Positions 8,303 to 18,900 of a stretch of DNA of 64,000 bases are shown here, piece by piece (positions within the stretch are counted from its first letter, which is position 1; each line of letters starts with the position of its first letter). The stretch lies in the NCBI GenBank assembly GCA_021849505.1, contig JAJZSW010000002.1:1-64000 (forward strand). Reading direction: 5' to 3'. Below the pieces are notes generated by a model that was given only the letters and a program-made list of their open reading frames with translations, was not told the DNA's origin and ran no database searches. Source of the stretch: Pseudomonadota bacterium. Its GTDB lineage: Bacteria > Pseudomonadota > Gammaproteobacteria > Burkholderiales > Rhodocyclaceae. The position numbers and the translations under genes are program-made.

Positions 8303-11272
8303 ATGAAACAAGATGACACCATGGGCCGCAGTAGTCCTTGCTTGCGGGTTTACTTAATCGGACGCGCTCTCGCGCTATTCGGGTTGCTGGTCATTATTGG
8401 ATGGATCAGCCGTGAGCCAAGACTGATTCAGGTCGTTCCTGGGTTTTCCGGGGTGCCCTATTCGACCGCGTTCGGCTTTGTGATGTTGGGATTGACTCTC
8501 CTTGCCGCCGGAGCGCGTTCCAGGTCCAGGATTGTTCGCCATGATGCGGCACCCGTGTGGGGCTATTCGCTTTCACGCATCCTCACGGCAATTCTGCCAG
8601 TATCACTCATCGTCCTGGGCTTGCTGGCACTCGTCGAATGGCTGACAGGCATTCGCCTGGGGCTCACTCCGAATCCGGATGCTGTCCGGCAGTGGTTCGC
8701 CGACTCGAACCCTTATTCGAGCCAAATGCGTCCGATGGCGGCGCTTGCGTTTGTTGTTGTCGGACTTGCGATGGGATTGGTATCGTGGACCCGCGGGCCG
8801 CGAGCAGCCGTTCTTGCCCATGGCCTCACTTTGCTTGCCATGTTTCTTGGTCTTGTGGGCGTCGTTGGAGACGTTGCCGGGCTTGGTCGTATCTCTCCGT
8901 GGTACGTTGGCCCCGGATTCTTGGAGGGCATCGCTTTCCTGGCAGCAGGCTTTGCGATGCTTGCCATACTGCGTCAGCACTCTATCCACCGCTTGCGTTG
9001 GGACAGCGAGGACGCAGACAAGATCGGTTTAATCGCGGGCGCGATAATCCTCATCACGGGGATAAGCGGCGTCTTTGGCGGCTTCGCCGTACTATATCCG
9101 CAAGCCGTTGGCGAACTGGAAAGCAATCTTGCCATTTCCCTGAAGAGTCGAAGCAACATACTCGAGGCCGACATCCAGCAAGCCCGGACCGACAGCTATA
9201 ACTTTGCCAATCAACCGCTCCGTGTCGATGCCATGCGGCGGCTGGATGCGGATCCCAAGGACACCCATCAGTGGGGCAAAATCCAGGAGGTGGCGGCCGG
9301 ATTTCGGGCATTTGGCCTTTCGGGGGTGGTATTCCGAGACGCAAGCGGCGTCGAAATTGCCCGAGCTGGTTCCTTCGCCGCCGCCCCTGCACTTTCCGTT
9401 TTCCTGGCTACGTCTACACCAAGCCAGTTGCTTTGGGATGCAGGATACGTCCTGCACACCCATGTCGATATGGTAAGCAAAGGGAGCGTAGTCGGCTCGC
9501 TCGAAGCCGAGCGGCGGTTACCCGTGCGGCAGGACCTGAATGACACTACCCATTTCGGCAATACCCTGGACTTCGCCGTCTGTGCTCCTGCTGGCCGCGA
9601 TGCGATGAACTGTTTCCCCTTCCGCTCTACAGGTGGAAAGGTCTTGCGAAATCTTCCAGTATCCTTCAATGGTAAGCTGATTCCGGCGGCGCATGCCCTT
9701 ACTGGACAGACGGGGATTATCCATACGAGGGACTATCGCGGCGCCCAGGTCATTGCTGCTCACCAGCCCATCAATCCACTGGGGCTTGGCGCGGTCCTGA
9801 AAATCGACGCGGACGAGTTATACAGTCCCATAGCGAATCGACTCAAGCCGTTGCTCCTGCTGGTTTTTATCCTGGGTGTCTCGGGGATTTACCTGCTCCG
9901 CCTCCAGGTTATGCCGCTGATGCGCAAATTGACCGAAGAGATCAACGAGCGCAGAAAGGCCGAGGCCAGACTCGAACAGGCCCGCGCCGAGCTTACGGAA
10001 ATCACCAGTACCTTGGGCGAGGGCGTATATGTCCTTGACGAGAAAGGGATCGTGACCTTCGTTAACCCGGAGGCGGAGCGACTGTTGGGCTGGACGTCCC
10101 CCGAACTCGTCGGTAAGAATGCCCATGATACGTTCCACTACAGAACGCCGGAGGGAACCACAATACCGGCCGAAGCCTGCCCGGTCCATCAGACGATCAG
10201 GGACGGCCAAGTCCACCGCTCACTCAATGACTGGATCATACGTAAGGACGGCAATTTTGTTCCTGTCTCCATCGTCTCCAGCCCGATTCTTCGTGACGGT
10301 GCGGTCAAGGGGGCTGTCGTGTCGTTTTATGACATTACGCAGCGCCTCACTCAGGAGGTGGCACTGCGCGAAAGCGAAGAGCGATTCCGCCTTATCAGCA
10401 CGGTCGCCACGGAGGGGATCATTACCATGGGCCCCACGGGGGAAATTGGTTACTGGAATCCGGCAGCGGCCAAGATATTCGGGTACAGCGAGAGTGAGGC
10501 CATCGGTCAGCAGTTGCACGATCTAATAGCGCCTTCACGGCATCTCGCGGCCTACCATGGAGGATTCGAACAGTTCCGGGGAACTGGCACTGGTCCGATC
10601 GTCGGCAGGACCTTCGAAATTACGGCCATGCACCGAAATGGCCAGGAATTTCCGGTCGAGTTATCCGTCTCCGCGCTTCGCATCAAGGATCAATGGCACG
10701 CCTTGGGCTTGATCCGCGACATCAGCGAGCGCAAGCAGACGGAAGAACAGATTCGCCACCTCGCGTACTACGACTTTCTCACCAATCTGCCAAACCGTCG
10801 CTTGTTCATAGACCGGTTGAATCAGGGACTCATGCAGGCGAAACGCAATCGACGGTCTCTTGCCGTCCTCTATCTCGACCTTGACCGCTTCAAGGTGATC
10901 AACGATACGCTAGGGCACGATGTGGGAGACGGTCTGCTGGTCGCCGTCGCCAGCCGGCTGCGCGACTGCGTGCGCAGCAGCGACACGGTCGCTCGCCTCG
11001 GCGGCGACGAGTTCGCCATTGTGCTGGTGGAGATTGCCCAGCCGCGAGACGCCGCTATTGTTGCGGAAAAAGTTCTTGAAAGCCTGCAGGAAACGATCCT
11101 GGTCGGCGACCACCATCTGGAGATATCCACGAGTATCGGAATCGCCATCTATCCGGTTGATGGAATAGATAACTCCCAGGCTCTCATCAAGAAAGCCGAC
11201 ATCGCCCTGTATGAAGCGAAGGGGGCTGGCAGGAAACGGTATGTCTTCGCCACAGATGTCGGTGCAAACTAA
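8303..11272 (+). CDS. Membrane-bound sensor diguanylate cyclase (PAS-PAS-GGDEF)
   Basis: N-terminal TM segments, two PAS-like blocks, RSSDTVARLGGDEF (I-site plus active site); no EAL; start site uncertain. Confidence 0.85.
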   Translation: MKQDDTMGRSSPCLRVYLIGRALALFGLLVIIGWISREPRLIQVVPGFSGVPYSTAFGFVMLGLTLLAAGARSRSRIVRHDAAPVWGYSLSRILTAILPVSLIVLGLLALVEWLTGIRLGLTPNPDAVRQWFADSNPYSSQMRPMAALAFVVVGLAMGLVSWTRGPRAAVLAHGLTLLAMFLGLVGVVGDVAGLGRISPWYVGPGFLEGIAFLAAGFAMLAILRQHSIHRLRWDSEDADKIGLIAGAIILITGISGVFGGFAVLYPQAVGELESNLAISLKSRSNILEADIQQARTDSYNFANQPLRVDAMRRLDADPKDTHQWGKIQEVAAGFRAFGLSGVVFRDASGVEIARAGSFAAAPALSVFLATSTPSQLLWDAGYVLHTHVDMVSKGSVVGSLEAERRLPVRQDLNDTTHFGNTLDFAVCAPAGRDAMNCFPFRSTGGKVLRNLPVSFNGKLIPAAHALTGQTGIIHTRDYRGAQVIAAHQPINPLGLGAVLKIDADELYSPIANRLKPLLLLVFILGVSGIYLLRLQVMPLMRKLTEEINERRKAEARLEQARAELTEITSTLGEGVYVLDEKGIVTFVNPEAERLLGWTSPELVGKNAHDTFHYRTPEGTTIPAEACPVHQTIRDGQVHRSLNDWIIRKDGNFVPVSIVSSPILRDGAVKGAVVSFYDITQRLTQEVALRESEERFRLISTVATEGIITMGPTGEIGYWNPAAAKIFGYSESEAIGQQLHDLIAPSRHLAAYHGGFEQFRGTGTGPIVGRTFEITAMHRNGQEFPVELSVSALRIKDQWHALGLIRDISERKQTEEQIRHLAYYDFLTNLPNRRLFIDRLNQGLMQAKRNRRSLAVLYLDLDRFKVINDTLGHDVGDGLLVAVASRLRDCVRSSDTVARLGGDEFAIVLVEIAQPRDAAIVAEKVLESLQETILVGDHHLEISTSIGIAIYPVDGIDNSQALIKKADIALYEAKGAGRKRYVFATDVGAN

Positions 11273-11334
11273 TGCCAAGAAGCACACCAAGAAGCGGTAG
11301 GGGTACATCTCGAACCTCCGTTTGCTCATGGCGT

Positions 11335-11355
11335 CTCCCGGCAAAATGCCGGGAG
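11335..11355. terminator. Hairpin terminator between convergent genes
   Basis: CTCCCGGCA-AAA-TGCCGGGAG, 9-bp perfect stem, followed by GCGCTTTTAG on the plus strand. Confidence 0.55.
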
Positions 11356-11366
11356 GGTAGGCGCTT

Positions 11367-12764
11367 TTAGCGATCTCTAGACGCAGGCAATGTGAGTTGG
11401 AACCGTGTCATCCCGTTTGCAGACGTCACGGTAATTGCCCCCTCATGCGCGTCAATGATGGACTTGACGATGGCAAGTCCCAGCCCGGCACCATCGCCTT
11501 TGCGCTGCCGAGATGGGTCGACACGGTAGAAGCGGTCGAACAGTCTGGGAAGGTGCTCTGCCGGAATTTCCGGGCCCGGATTCTCGACCGTAACGATGAC
11601 CTTGTCGCCATGCCCAGATAGCGATACCCGCACGGCCTGGCCGGGCGGCGTATGTCGGATGGCGTTCGATATGAGGTTGCTGAGTGCACGCCGCAGCATC
11701 AGCCTGTCTCCAAAGGTGGTGGCCGATCCCATCAGAGTCAGCGAAACGCCGCGTGCCTCCGCCCAGGCTTCAAAGTAATCAAACAGCCCTTGTGTTTCAT
11801 CGGCCAGATCGACGTTATCCGGCCCCGGTCTTAGCAGGCCGTTGTCTGCCTGAGCAAGATAGAGCATGTCGCCGACCATCTGGGCCATGCGTTCGTACTC
11901 CTCCAGACTGGAATACAGGACTTCCTTGTATTCGTCCTTGTCGCGCGCACTGGAAAGCGCCACCTGGGTCTGGGTCATGAGATTGGAGATGGGGGTACGC
12001 AGTTCGTGCGCGATATTGGAAGAAAACTCCGAAAGCCGCCGGAAGGAGTCATCCAGGCGGGCCAGCATGGCATTAAAGGCGGCCGCGAGAGGTATGAGTT
12101 CGGTAGGCAAGTTTGCAACCTGCAGGCGATCCGACAGACGTTCGGCGGAAATGTTGGCCACTGTATCGGTGACCTGGCGCAAGGGGGAAAGACCCCATCG
12201 GGTAACAATCCAGCCCAAACTGGCTGTGGCGAAAGCGGCCAGGGTAATGGCAATGGCCAAGACTGACCGGAACTTGCCAATGAAGTGCTCATGGTCCTGG
12301 ATGTCCTGGGCCACGATTACGGTATAGGGCTTGCCACCGCCAGCGGTTATCGATAAGGCCATCCCGCGATAACTTCCCCCGGCCTGCTTCCATTGCTGCA
12401 GGGTACCGGGCGCACACCCTCTTGACTGAGTCTGGCACTCTTGTAGCAGCGCGCGCGGGAAATCCGATCCTGACGTAACGAACCAGAGGCCCCCAGCCGC
12501 ATCCACCACCACCACCGCAAGACCGGGGTGCCCGACCAGAGCGTCGTCCAGCTGTTGAGGCAGTTGGTCCAGCTCTTTATTGCTTGTGGCGTGCTTGAAC
12601 AGGTTCTGGATGAGTTCCAGCTTGCCAGTGAGTTCGTGCCGATCCTGATCTTCAAAATGCGCTTCTACTACTTGTGTCAGGATATAGCCCGTTACAAGCA
12701 GAACCAGCGAAGCGGCTACCGCAAAGAGCAAGCTGATCCGGGTAGTCAGTGACAAGGATTTCAT
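11367..12764 (-). CDS. cusS: Heavy-metal sensor histidine kinase (CusS/CopS-like)
   Basis: 465 aa, two TM, HAMP, H-box [22 protein letters not shown]-box [14 protein letters not shown]. Confidence 0.85.
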   Translation of the reverse strand: MKSLSLTTRISLLFAVAASLVLLVTGYILTQVVEAHFEDQDRHELTGKLELIQNLFKHATSNKELDQLPQQLDDALVGHPGLAVVVVDAAGGLWFVTSGSDFPRALLQECQTQSRGCAPGTLQQWKQAGGSYRGMALSITAGGGKPYTVIVAQDIQDHEHFIGKFRSVLAIAITLAAFATASLGWIVTRWGLSPLRQVTDTVANISAERLSDRLQVANLPTELIPLAAAFNAMLARLDDSFRRLSEFSSNIAHELRTPISNLMTQTQVALSSARDKDEYKEVLYSSLEEYERMAQMVGDMLYLAQADNGLLRPGPDNVDLADETQGLFDYFEAWAEARGVSLTLMGSATTFGDRLMLRRALSNLISNAIRHTPPGQAVRVSLSGHGDKVIVTVENPGPEIPAEHLPRLFDRFYRVDPSRQRKGDGAGLGLAIVKSIIDAHEGAITVTSANGMTRFQLTLPASRDR

Positions 12765-13453
12765 GGGGCCGTGCCTCTCGGGCCAGCTTCCAACACATAG
12801 CCCATCCCTCGCACGGTGTGGATGAGCTTGAATTCAAAGCCATCGTCAATCTTGACCCGCAGCCGGCGCACCGCGACATCGATGACATTGGTGTCGGAGT
12901 CGAAATTCATGTCCCAGACCTGGGAGGCGATCAGGCTGCGTGGCAACACCTCACCCTGACGACGTAGAAACAGCTCCAGCAGAGCGAATTCCTTGGCTGT
13001 CAGTTCGACCTTGCGTCCCGCCCGTGTGGCGCGTCGCCGCAACAGATCCAGTTCAAGATCGGCAGCCTTGAGGAAAGAGGATTCCATGCCGGCATGCCCA
13101 CGGCGCACCAGACTGCGCACCCGGGCCAGCAGTTCGGCGAAGGCGAAGGGCTTTACCAGATAATCGTCGGCACCCGATTCCAGCCCTTTGACCCGGTCCT
13201 CGACCCGATCGCGTGCGGTCAGAAACAGTACCGGCACTTCGATACCTGACCGGCGTATGCCTTCGAGCACCTGCCAGCCATTGAGGCCGGGCAGCATTAC
13301 GTCCAGGATCATCAGGTCGTAATGACCCGCTTTGGCGAGTTCAAGCCCCTCCCATCCATCGCGTGCCAGATCCGTGACAAAACCGGCCTCGCTGAGACCT
13401 TGCTTCAGGTAATCGCCTGTCTTGGGTTCGTCTTCGACGATCAGGATTTTCAT
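12761..13453 (-). CDS. cusR: Heavy-metal response regulator (CusR/CopR-like, OmpR family)
   Basis: [25 protein letters not shown] receiver domain; C-terminal winged helix; overlaps the kinase gene. Confidence 0.88.
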   Translation of the reverse strand: MKILIVEDEPKTGDYLKQGLSEAGFVTDLARDGWEGLELAKAGHYDLMILDVMLPGLNGWQVLEGIRRSGIEVPVLFLTARDRVEDRVKGLESGADDYLVKPFAFAELLARVRSLVRRGHAGMESSFLKAADLELDLLRRRATRAGRKVELTAKEFALLELFLRRQGEVLPRSLIASQVWDMNFDSDTNVIDVAVRRLRVKIDDGFEFKLIHTVRGMGYVLEAGPRGTAP

Positions 13454-13513
13454 GTGAGGATATTCAGGCCGAGAGTGAAACATCCTGCCACAGCTAGCGC
13501 AACCGGTGGGCGC

Positions 13514-13540
13514 ATTACAGATTTGTAATTCAACCGTCAG
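13514..13540 (+). promoter_or_regulatory. CopR/CusR box-like site 1 (divergent cusR / cusC promoter)
   Basis: ATTACAGATTTGTAATTCAACCGTCAG; ATTACA-n4-TGTAAT palindrome; shared with sites 2-4. Confidence 0.65.
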
Positions 13541-13584
13541 ATTCGTGTTGGGTGTGCACATGCAGGATGCTGGGGCTATATTTC

Positions 13585-14904
13585 ATGAGTCCATTTATGT
13601 CACCACATTGGATCAACAAGGGTGCATGGCACCTCTTCATTTTTCTTGTCGGTAGTGTCTTGTTGGACGGCTACAGTCCGAGCGCCAGCGCGGCAGAACT
13701 GACACTACCGCAAGCAATCGATCTCGCTGTTCAAGGCAATAAAGATCTGCAAGCCGTGCGTTATGCCGTGGATCAAGCGCGTGCACGTTTGCTGCAGGCG
13801 GGACTGCCGCCGAATCCACGGCTGGATATTGCTGCGAAAAATGATTTCATTTTCAGGAACGAGGGCGAGTACGCCGCCAGCATTGGCGTAAGCCAGCAGT
13901 TTTCTGTAGCGAACCGTATTGGTCATCAAAAAGAAGTTGCGCGCGTGGATGTGGCCTTGGCTTTGGCCGAGATCAGACAGGCCGAGCTTAAGCTGGCAGG
14001 CGAGGTGGCGTCCCGATTTTATAGCCTTCTGACGCTGAATCGGCAGATCGAGGCACGCGAACGTTTGATTGATGTCGATCAAAAACTGGTGCGGGGCACC
14101 CGTAACCGTTTCAAAGCTGCCGAAGTTTCCGAGCTTGACGTCAATACGGCCCAACTTGATCTGCAGCGGCTAACTCAGGAACGCGCGCTGTTGTTGAGTC
14201 AACGGGCAACCCAATTGGCCCAGTTGAATCAGCTTCTCGGACGGCCTGCAACACAAGCCATAGAGCTGGAAGATAACCTGCCCATCAGCGACTCATTGCC
14301 AAGTTTGGCGGACCAGCAACGCCAGGCATTGTCGTCACGACCCGACCTGCATTTTGCGCTGCTGAACGCGGACCGCGCTCAGGCTAACCGGGCATTGGCG
14401 CATACGCAACGCTGGGAAGACTGGACTGTGGGCGTGGGGCTGGAACAAGGCCGCCAGGTAATCGACGGTGCTCCACCCCAGGGAACCAGCCGCGCCCTGG
14501 GCTTGAGCCTGTCGATTCCATTGCCATTGCGGAATCAGAATCAGGGGAACATTGCTGAAGCAGCCGCTACCGGCGCACAAGCCAACGCGCGTATTGAAGC
14601 GCTCAAGCTCAGTATCGGCAACGAGGTGGCCAGCGATTATGCGGAAACCAAGCGTTTGCAGCAGGCGTTATCGGAATACCAGCGCAATATGTTGGCGGTG
14701 AGCACGCGCAACGTACGTCTTGCCCAGCAGGGATACAACCAGGGGCTCATCCCTATCAGCGACGTCGTTCTGATACAGCGCCAACAGGGCGAGCTGAATA
14801 TTGCCTATCTGAATACGCTCGATCAATACCTTCAGGCATTGGCGAGATTGCATATCGCTACTGGGGATTTAATCAGAAATGTGCCCGAACAAAAGGCACC
14901 CTGA
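13585..14904 (+). CDS. cusC: TolC-family outer-membrane efflux protein (CusC/CzcC-like)
   Basis: OEP repeats, LTLPQAIDLAVQGNKDLQAVRYAVDQARARLLQAGLPPNPRL; upstream of RND adaptor and permease. Confidence 0.85.
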   Translation: MSPFMSPHWINKGAWHLFIFLVGSVLLDGYSPSASAAELTLPQAIDLAVQGNKDLQAVRYAVDQARARLLQAGLPPNPRLDIAAKNDFIFRNEGEYAASIGVSQQFSVANRIGHQKEVARVDVALALAEIRQAELKLAGEVASRFYSLLTLNRQIEARERLIDVDQKLVRGTRNRFKAAEVSELDVNTAQLDLQRLTQERALLLSQRATQLAQLNQLLGRPATQAIELEDNLPISDSLPSLADQQRQALSSRPDLHFALLNADRAQANRALAHTQRWEDWTVGVGLEQGRQVIDGAPPQGTSRALGLSLSIPLPLRNQNQGNIAEAAATGAQANARIEALKLSIGNEVASDYAETKRLQQALSEYQRNMLAVSTRNVRLAQQGYNQGLIPISDVVLIQRQQGELNIAYLNTLDQYLQALARLHIATGDLIRNVPEQKAP

Positions 14905-14923
14905 AGTCAATCAGCCATCCGGA

Positions 14924-15910
14924 ATGAATAACATGCAAAATTTTTCGAAGCGACTTATGCGCAGTCAGTTGCTGAGGCGGTTACGCGCTCTGCTATTTCT
15001 GGCACTATTTCTTGCACCCGGCGCATCGCCTTCTGCTTTTGCGCATGGCGGGGAGATCGAAGTGGGCGGTGGCGTGCGCGGGCCGGTGCAATTGAGCGCC
15101 GCACAGCAGAAGGCGATCGCCTTGCAGTTGGCATCGGCCAGTCTCCGTCCGCTTTCCACCGAGTTGAATCTGAACGGTGAGGTACAGTTGCTCCCGAATC
15201 GCCAGGCCGACGTCAGCTTGCGCATCAGCGGCCAGGTCAAGGCGCTTTACGCCAACCTGGGAGAGACGGTTCGGGCCGGCCAGCGTTTGGTGCGGGTGCA
15301 ATCCCGTCTGGTGGGCGACCCGCCTCCCAGCGTGACCATCAACGCGCCCATGAGTGGGGTGATCGACGCCCGTAACGCAGTTGTTGGTCAAGCGGTGGAA
15401 CCCAACACGGTATTGTTCCATATCAGCGACCGTTCGCAGCTTGCCGTCGTCGCTCGAGTGTACGAAGAGGACATCGGCAAGATCAAGACAGGTCAGGAAG
15501 CCCGCGTCCGGGTGTTGAGCGAACCGAAGCAGGTCTTCGCCGGCAGGGTCACCTTGATCGATCCCAATCTGGATCCGTTGAACCGCACCGTGAAGGTGTG
15601 GATACAGCTCGCCAATCCGCAGGGCTTGCTCAAACCCAACATGTTTGCCCGTGCAAGCGTTATTTTGCGGCGCAACGGGGCAGCGCTGACCATCCCCAAT
15701 AGCGCCATTATCGAAGCCAATGGCGAGAAATTCGTGTTCGTGCGCGATGGGAATAAATATAACCGTGTGGAAATAAGCCTTGGCGCCAAGGACGACGAAT
15801 ACAGCGAAATCACCGATGGCCTGGTGCCCGGAGACGAGGTCGTGACACAGGGCAATCGCCAGATCTATACGATGTGGCTTACCGGCGGTCAAATGAAGGC
15901 GGATGAATAA
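14924..15910 (+). CDS. cusB: RND efflux periplasmic adaptor (CusB/CzcB-like)
   Basis: Membrane fusion protein pattern, barrel-sandwich NAPMSGVIDARNAVVGQAVEPNTVLFHISD. Confidence 0.85.
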   Translation: MNNMQNFSKRLMRSQLLRRLRALLFLALFLAPGASPSAFAHGGEIEVGGGVRGPVQLSAAQQKAIALQLASASLRPLSTELNLNGEVQLLPNRQADVSLRISGQVKALYANLGETVRAGQRLVRVQSRLVGDPPPSVTINAPMSGVIDARNAVVGQAVEPNTVLFHISDRSQLAVVARVYEEDIGKIKTGQEARVRVLSEPKQVFAGRVTLIDPNLDPLNRTVKVWIQLANPQGLLKPNMFARASVILRRNGAALTIPNSAIIEANGEKFVFVRDGNKYNRVEISLGAKDDEYSEITDGLVPGDEVVTQGNRQIYTMWLTGGQMKADE

Positions 15911-15913
15911 ATC

Positions 15914-18900
15914 ATGTTCAATCGCCTGATTGCCTGGTCGCTCCACAACCGCCTGATTGTCCTCGCTGTCACGCTGGTCTTGTTTGTCGCGGGTGGATAC
16001 GCATTGCAGCGGATGCCGGTAGACGTCTTCCCCGAGTTCGCCCCCCCTCAGGTGGTGATACAGACCGAAGTGTCAGGAATGGCGCCGCAGGATGTGGAAT
16101 CACTGGTGACCTATCCGCTCGAAAGCGCGATCAACGGTACGCCGGGTGTGACCGACGTACGTTCCAAGACCTCCGTGGGCCTATCCACCATTACCGTCAT
16201 ATTCAACGCGAATACCGATGTCTACCTGGATCGGCAACTGATTAACGAGCGTATCCAGAACGTGCTCAGCCGGCTTCCCGCGGGAGCCAAGCCGCCGGTG
16301 ATGCTGCCCGTCACATCGGCAGTGGGATGGCTGGTCAAATATTCACTGACCAGCGATACCTTATCCCCGGAGGAACTGCGCACGCTGTCCGATTGGGAAA
16401 TCCGCCCGCGTATCCTTGCGCTGGGTGGCATCGCATCGGTGGTATCCATTGGCGGCGAGGTCAAGCAATATCAGGTGCGCCTGGACCCAACCCGGATGCT
16501 GGCCTATCAGATCAGCGCCGAAGAAATACGCAAGGCTTTGGAAAGATCCAACACCAACGTACCGGGCGCCTTTCTGCAGCAGCCCGGACAGGAATTGATT
16601 GTCGGCGGCGTCGGGCGCATTACCTCACTGGACGACCTGAAAAATACCATTGTTACCATTCGTAATGGCGCCCCGATCACGATCGCCAACGTGGCGGAAG
16701 TCGCCTTCGGCGGCGAGATCAAACGCGGCGATGGCGCATTCGCCAGGAAGAATGCGGTGATCGGAACCATCTCCAAGGCCTACGGCGCAGATACCCTGAC
16801 CACGACGTATAAGGTGGAAAAAGCGCTGGCCGAAATAAAAAAACAATTACCGGCGGGCGTCCGGATGGATGCGCAGGTATTCCGGCAGGCGAATTTCATC
16901 GAGACGGCGATTCACAATCTGAACGTATCCCTGCTGGAGGGCGCGCTGGTCGTGATCGGGGTGCTGTTCCTGTTCCTGATGAACTGGCGCGCCTCGTTCA
17001 TTACTTTTTTGTCCATGCCGGCCTCCTTCGTCGGCGGCATCCTGGTGATGCATGCCTTCGGCATCGGCATCAACTCCATGACCCTGGGCGGCCTGGCGAT
17101 CGCCATCGGCGAAGTGGTGGATAACGGCATTATCACGGTGGAGAACGTGGTGCGGCGATTGCGGCTGAACCGCAATGCGGTGCGTCCGTTGCCGCCGATC
17201 GAGGTGGTGTTCGATGCCGTGCAGGAAATCCTCAACTCGGTGGTGTACGCGACGCTGATCGTGATCATGATCTTTCTGCCGATCTTCTTCCTTCAAGAAC
17301 TGGCTGGGCGCATCTTCAGTCCCCTTGGTGTGGCCTATATCGCTTCGGTGACGGCCTCTCTGGTGGTGGCGGTGACCATGATCCCGGCCCTGTGTTATCT
17401 GCTGCTGGTGCGAAACCAGGAAAAAGCACAGGATGAAGGCGTGGTGCTGCATGCCACGAGCAGCCGCGAATTGCTTGCCGATACCACGCCGGTGAATGAA
17501 GCCGGGGAACAGGAGACCCGCTTTGTCCTCTGGCTGAAACGTCATTTTCTGCGCCTCCTGAACCTGGCATTGCGCAAGTTCTGGTGGGTGGTCGGGCTGT
17601 CGCTGGCAGCGCTGGTGTCGTCGCTGGCCTTGCTGCCGTATTTCGGCCTGTCTTTCCTGCCCGAGTTCCGCGAAGGCAACTACATCATTGCCATGACTAC
17701 ATTGCCCGGCACCTCGCTGGAAGAATCGATGCGTCTGGGCGCCCTGGTGCGTCAGGATCTGCTCAAATATCCACAAGTGGTCTCGATTGATCAGCGCGCA
17801 GGCCGCAGCGATCTGGACGACGATGCACAGCCTCCCAATTTCAGCGAGTTCGATGTTCGGCTTGATTATTCCAAAAATCCGGATATGCCAGCAGAAGTCC
17901 TGCTTGAGAAAATTCGCCGGGATCTGGCCGACATACCGGGTGTCGTATTCAACGTTGGGCAGTTCATCGCGCATCGGATGGATGAGGTGCAATCGGGAGT
18001 GCGCGCCCAGGTTGCCATCAAGATTTTCGGGAGCAACCTGTCCACGCTGTATCAGCTGGGACAGGATGTCCAGCAGGTATTGCATGGCGTACCCGGTGCG
18101 GTGGATATCAATCTGGAACAGCAGATCAGTGTGCCGCAAGTGACCATCAGGATTGACCGCGCGAAAGCCGCCCGTTATGGCATGACGGTCGGAGACATTG
18201 CGCAGGACATCCAGATGTCATTGAACGGGGAAACCTTGTCCAGTGTGCAGGAAGGAAGCCGGACTTTCGATCTGTACGTGCGTTTGGAGCATAAGGCACG
18301 TAATAGCGTGGATGCAATCCGTGACATCCTGGTGGATGCACCCGGCCTCAACCCCGATGGAAAAGCCAAGATACCGCTACGGGAAGTGGCTGATGTGGCG
18401 GTACAGGACGAACCCTATTCCATCAACCGCGAAAGCGTACAGCGTCTGATTGTCGTCGGCTTCAACGTGCAGGGACGGGATTTGGCAAGCGTTATCCGGG
18501 ACACGCAGTCGAAAATCGACACCCGGGTAAAACTGCCGGCAGGGTACTACATCGAGTATGGCGGCCAGTTTGAAAGCCAGCGCCAGGCCAACCAAACGCT
18601 ATTAAGCTTCGGCGCACTGGCTCTGCTTGGTGCCGTCATCCTGCTGTACAAGGTATTCGGAACATTCCGCGAGGCGCTGCTGGTACTGTTCAACCTGCCG
18701 CTGGCCATGATCGGCGGCATCGTCTCGCTCTATCTCGCCGGTGCGAACATGAGTGTGGCCGCAGTGATCGGCTTCATCACGCTATTTGGTATCGCTACCC
18801 GCAACGGGATCATCCTGGTCACCCATTACAACCAACTGCGCAAGGAGGGGAAACCTTTACAGGAAGTCGTGGTGCAAGGCACCCTCGACCGCCTGGTGCC

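Noticed and set aside
16847-18139. 430-aa minus-strand ORF inside the RND permease gene
   Set aside because: Antisense to conserved RND sequence, His/Arg/Gln-rich translation, no recognisable domain.
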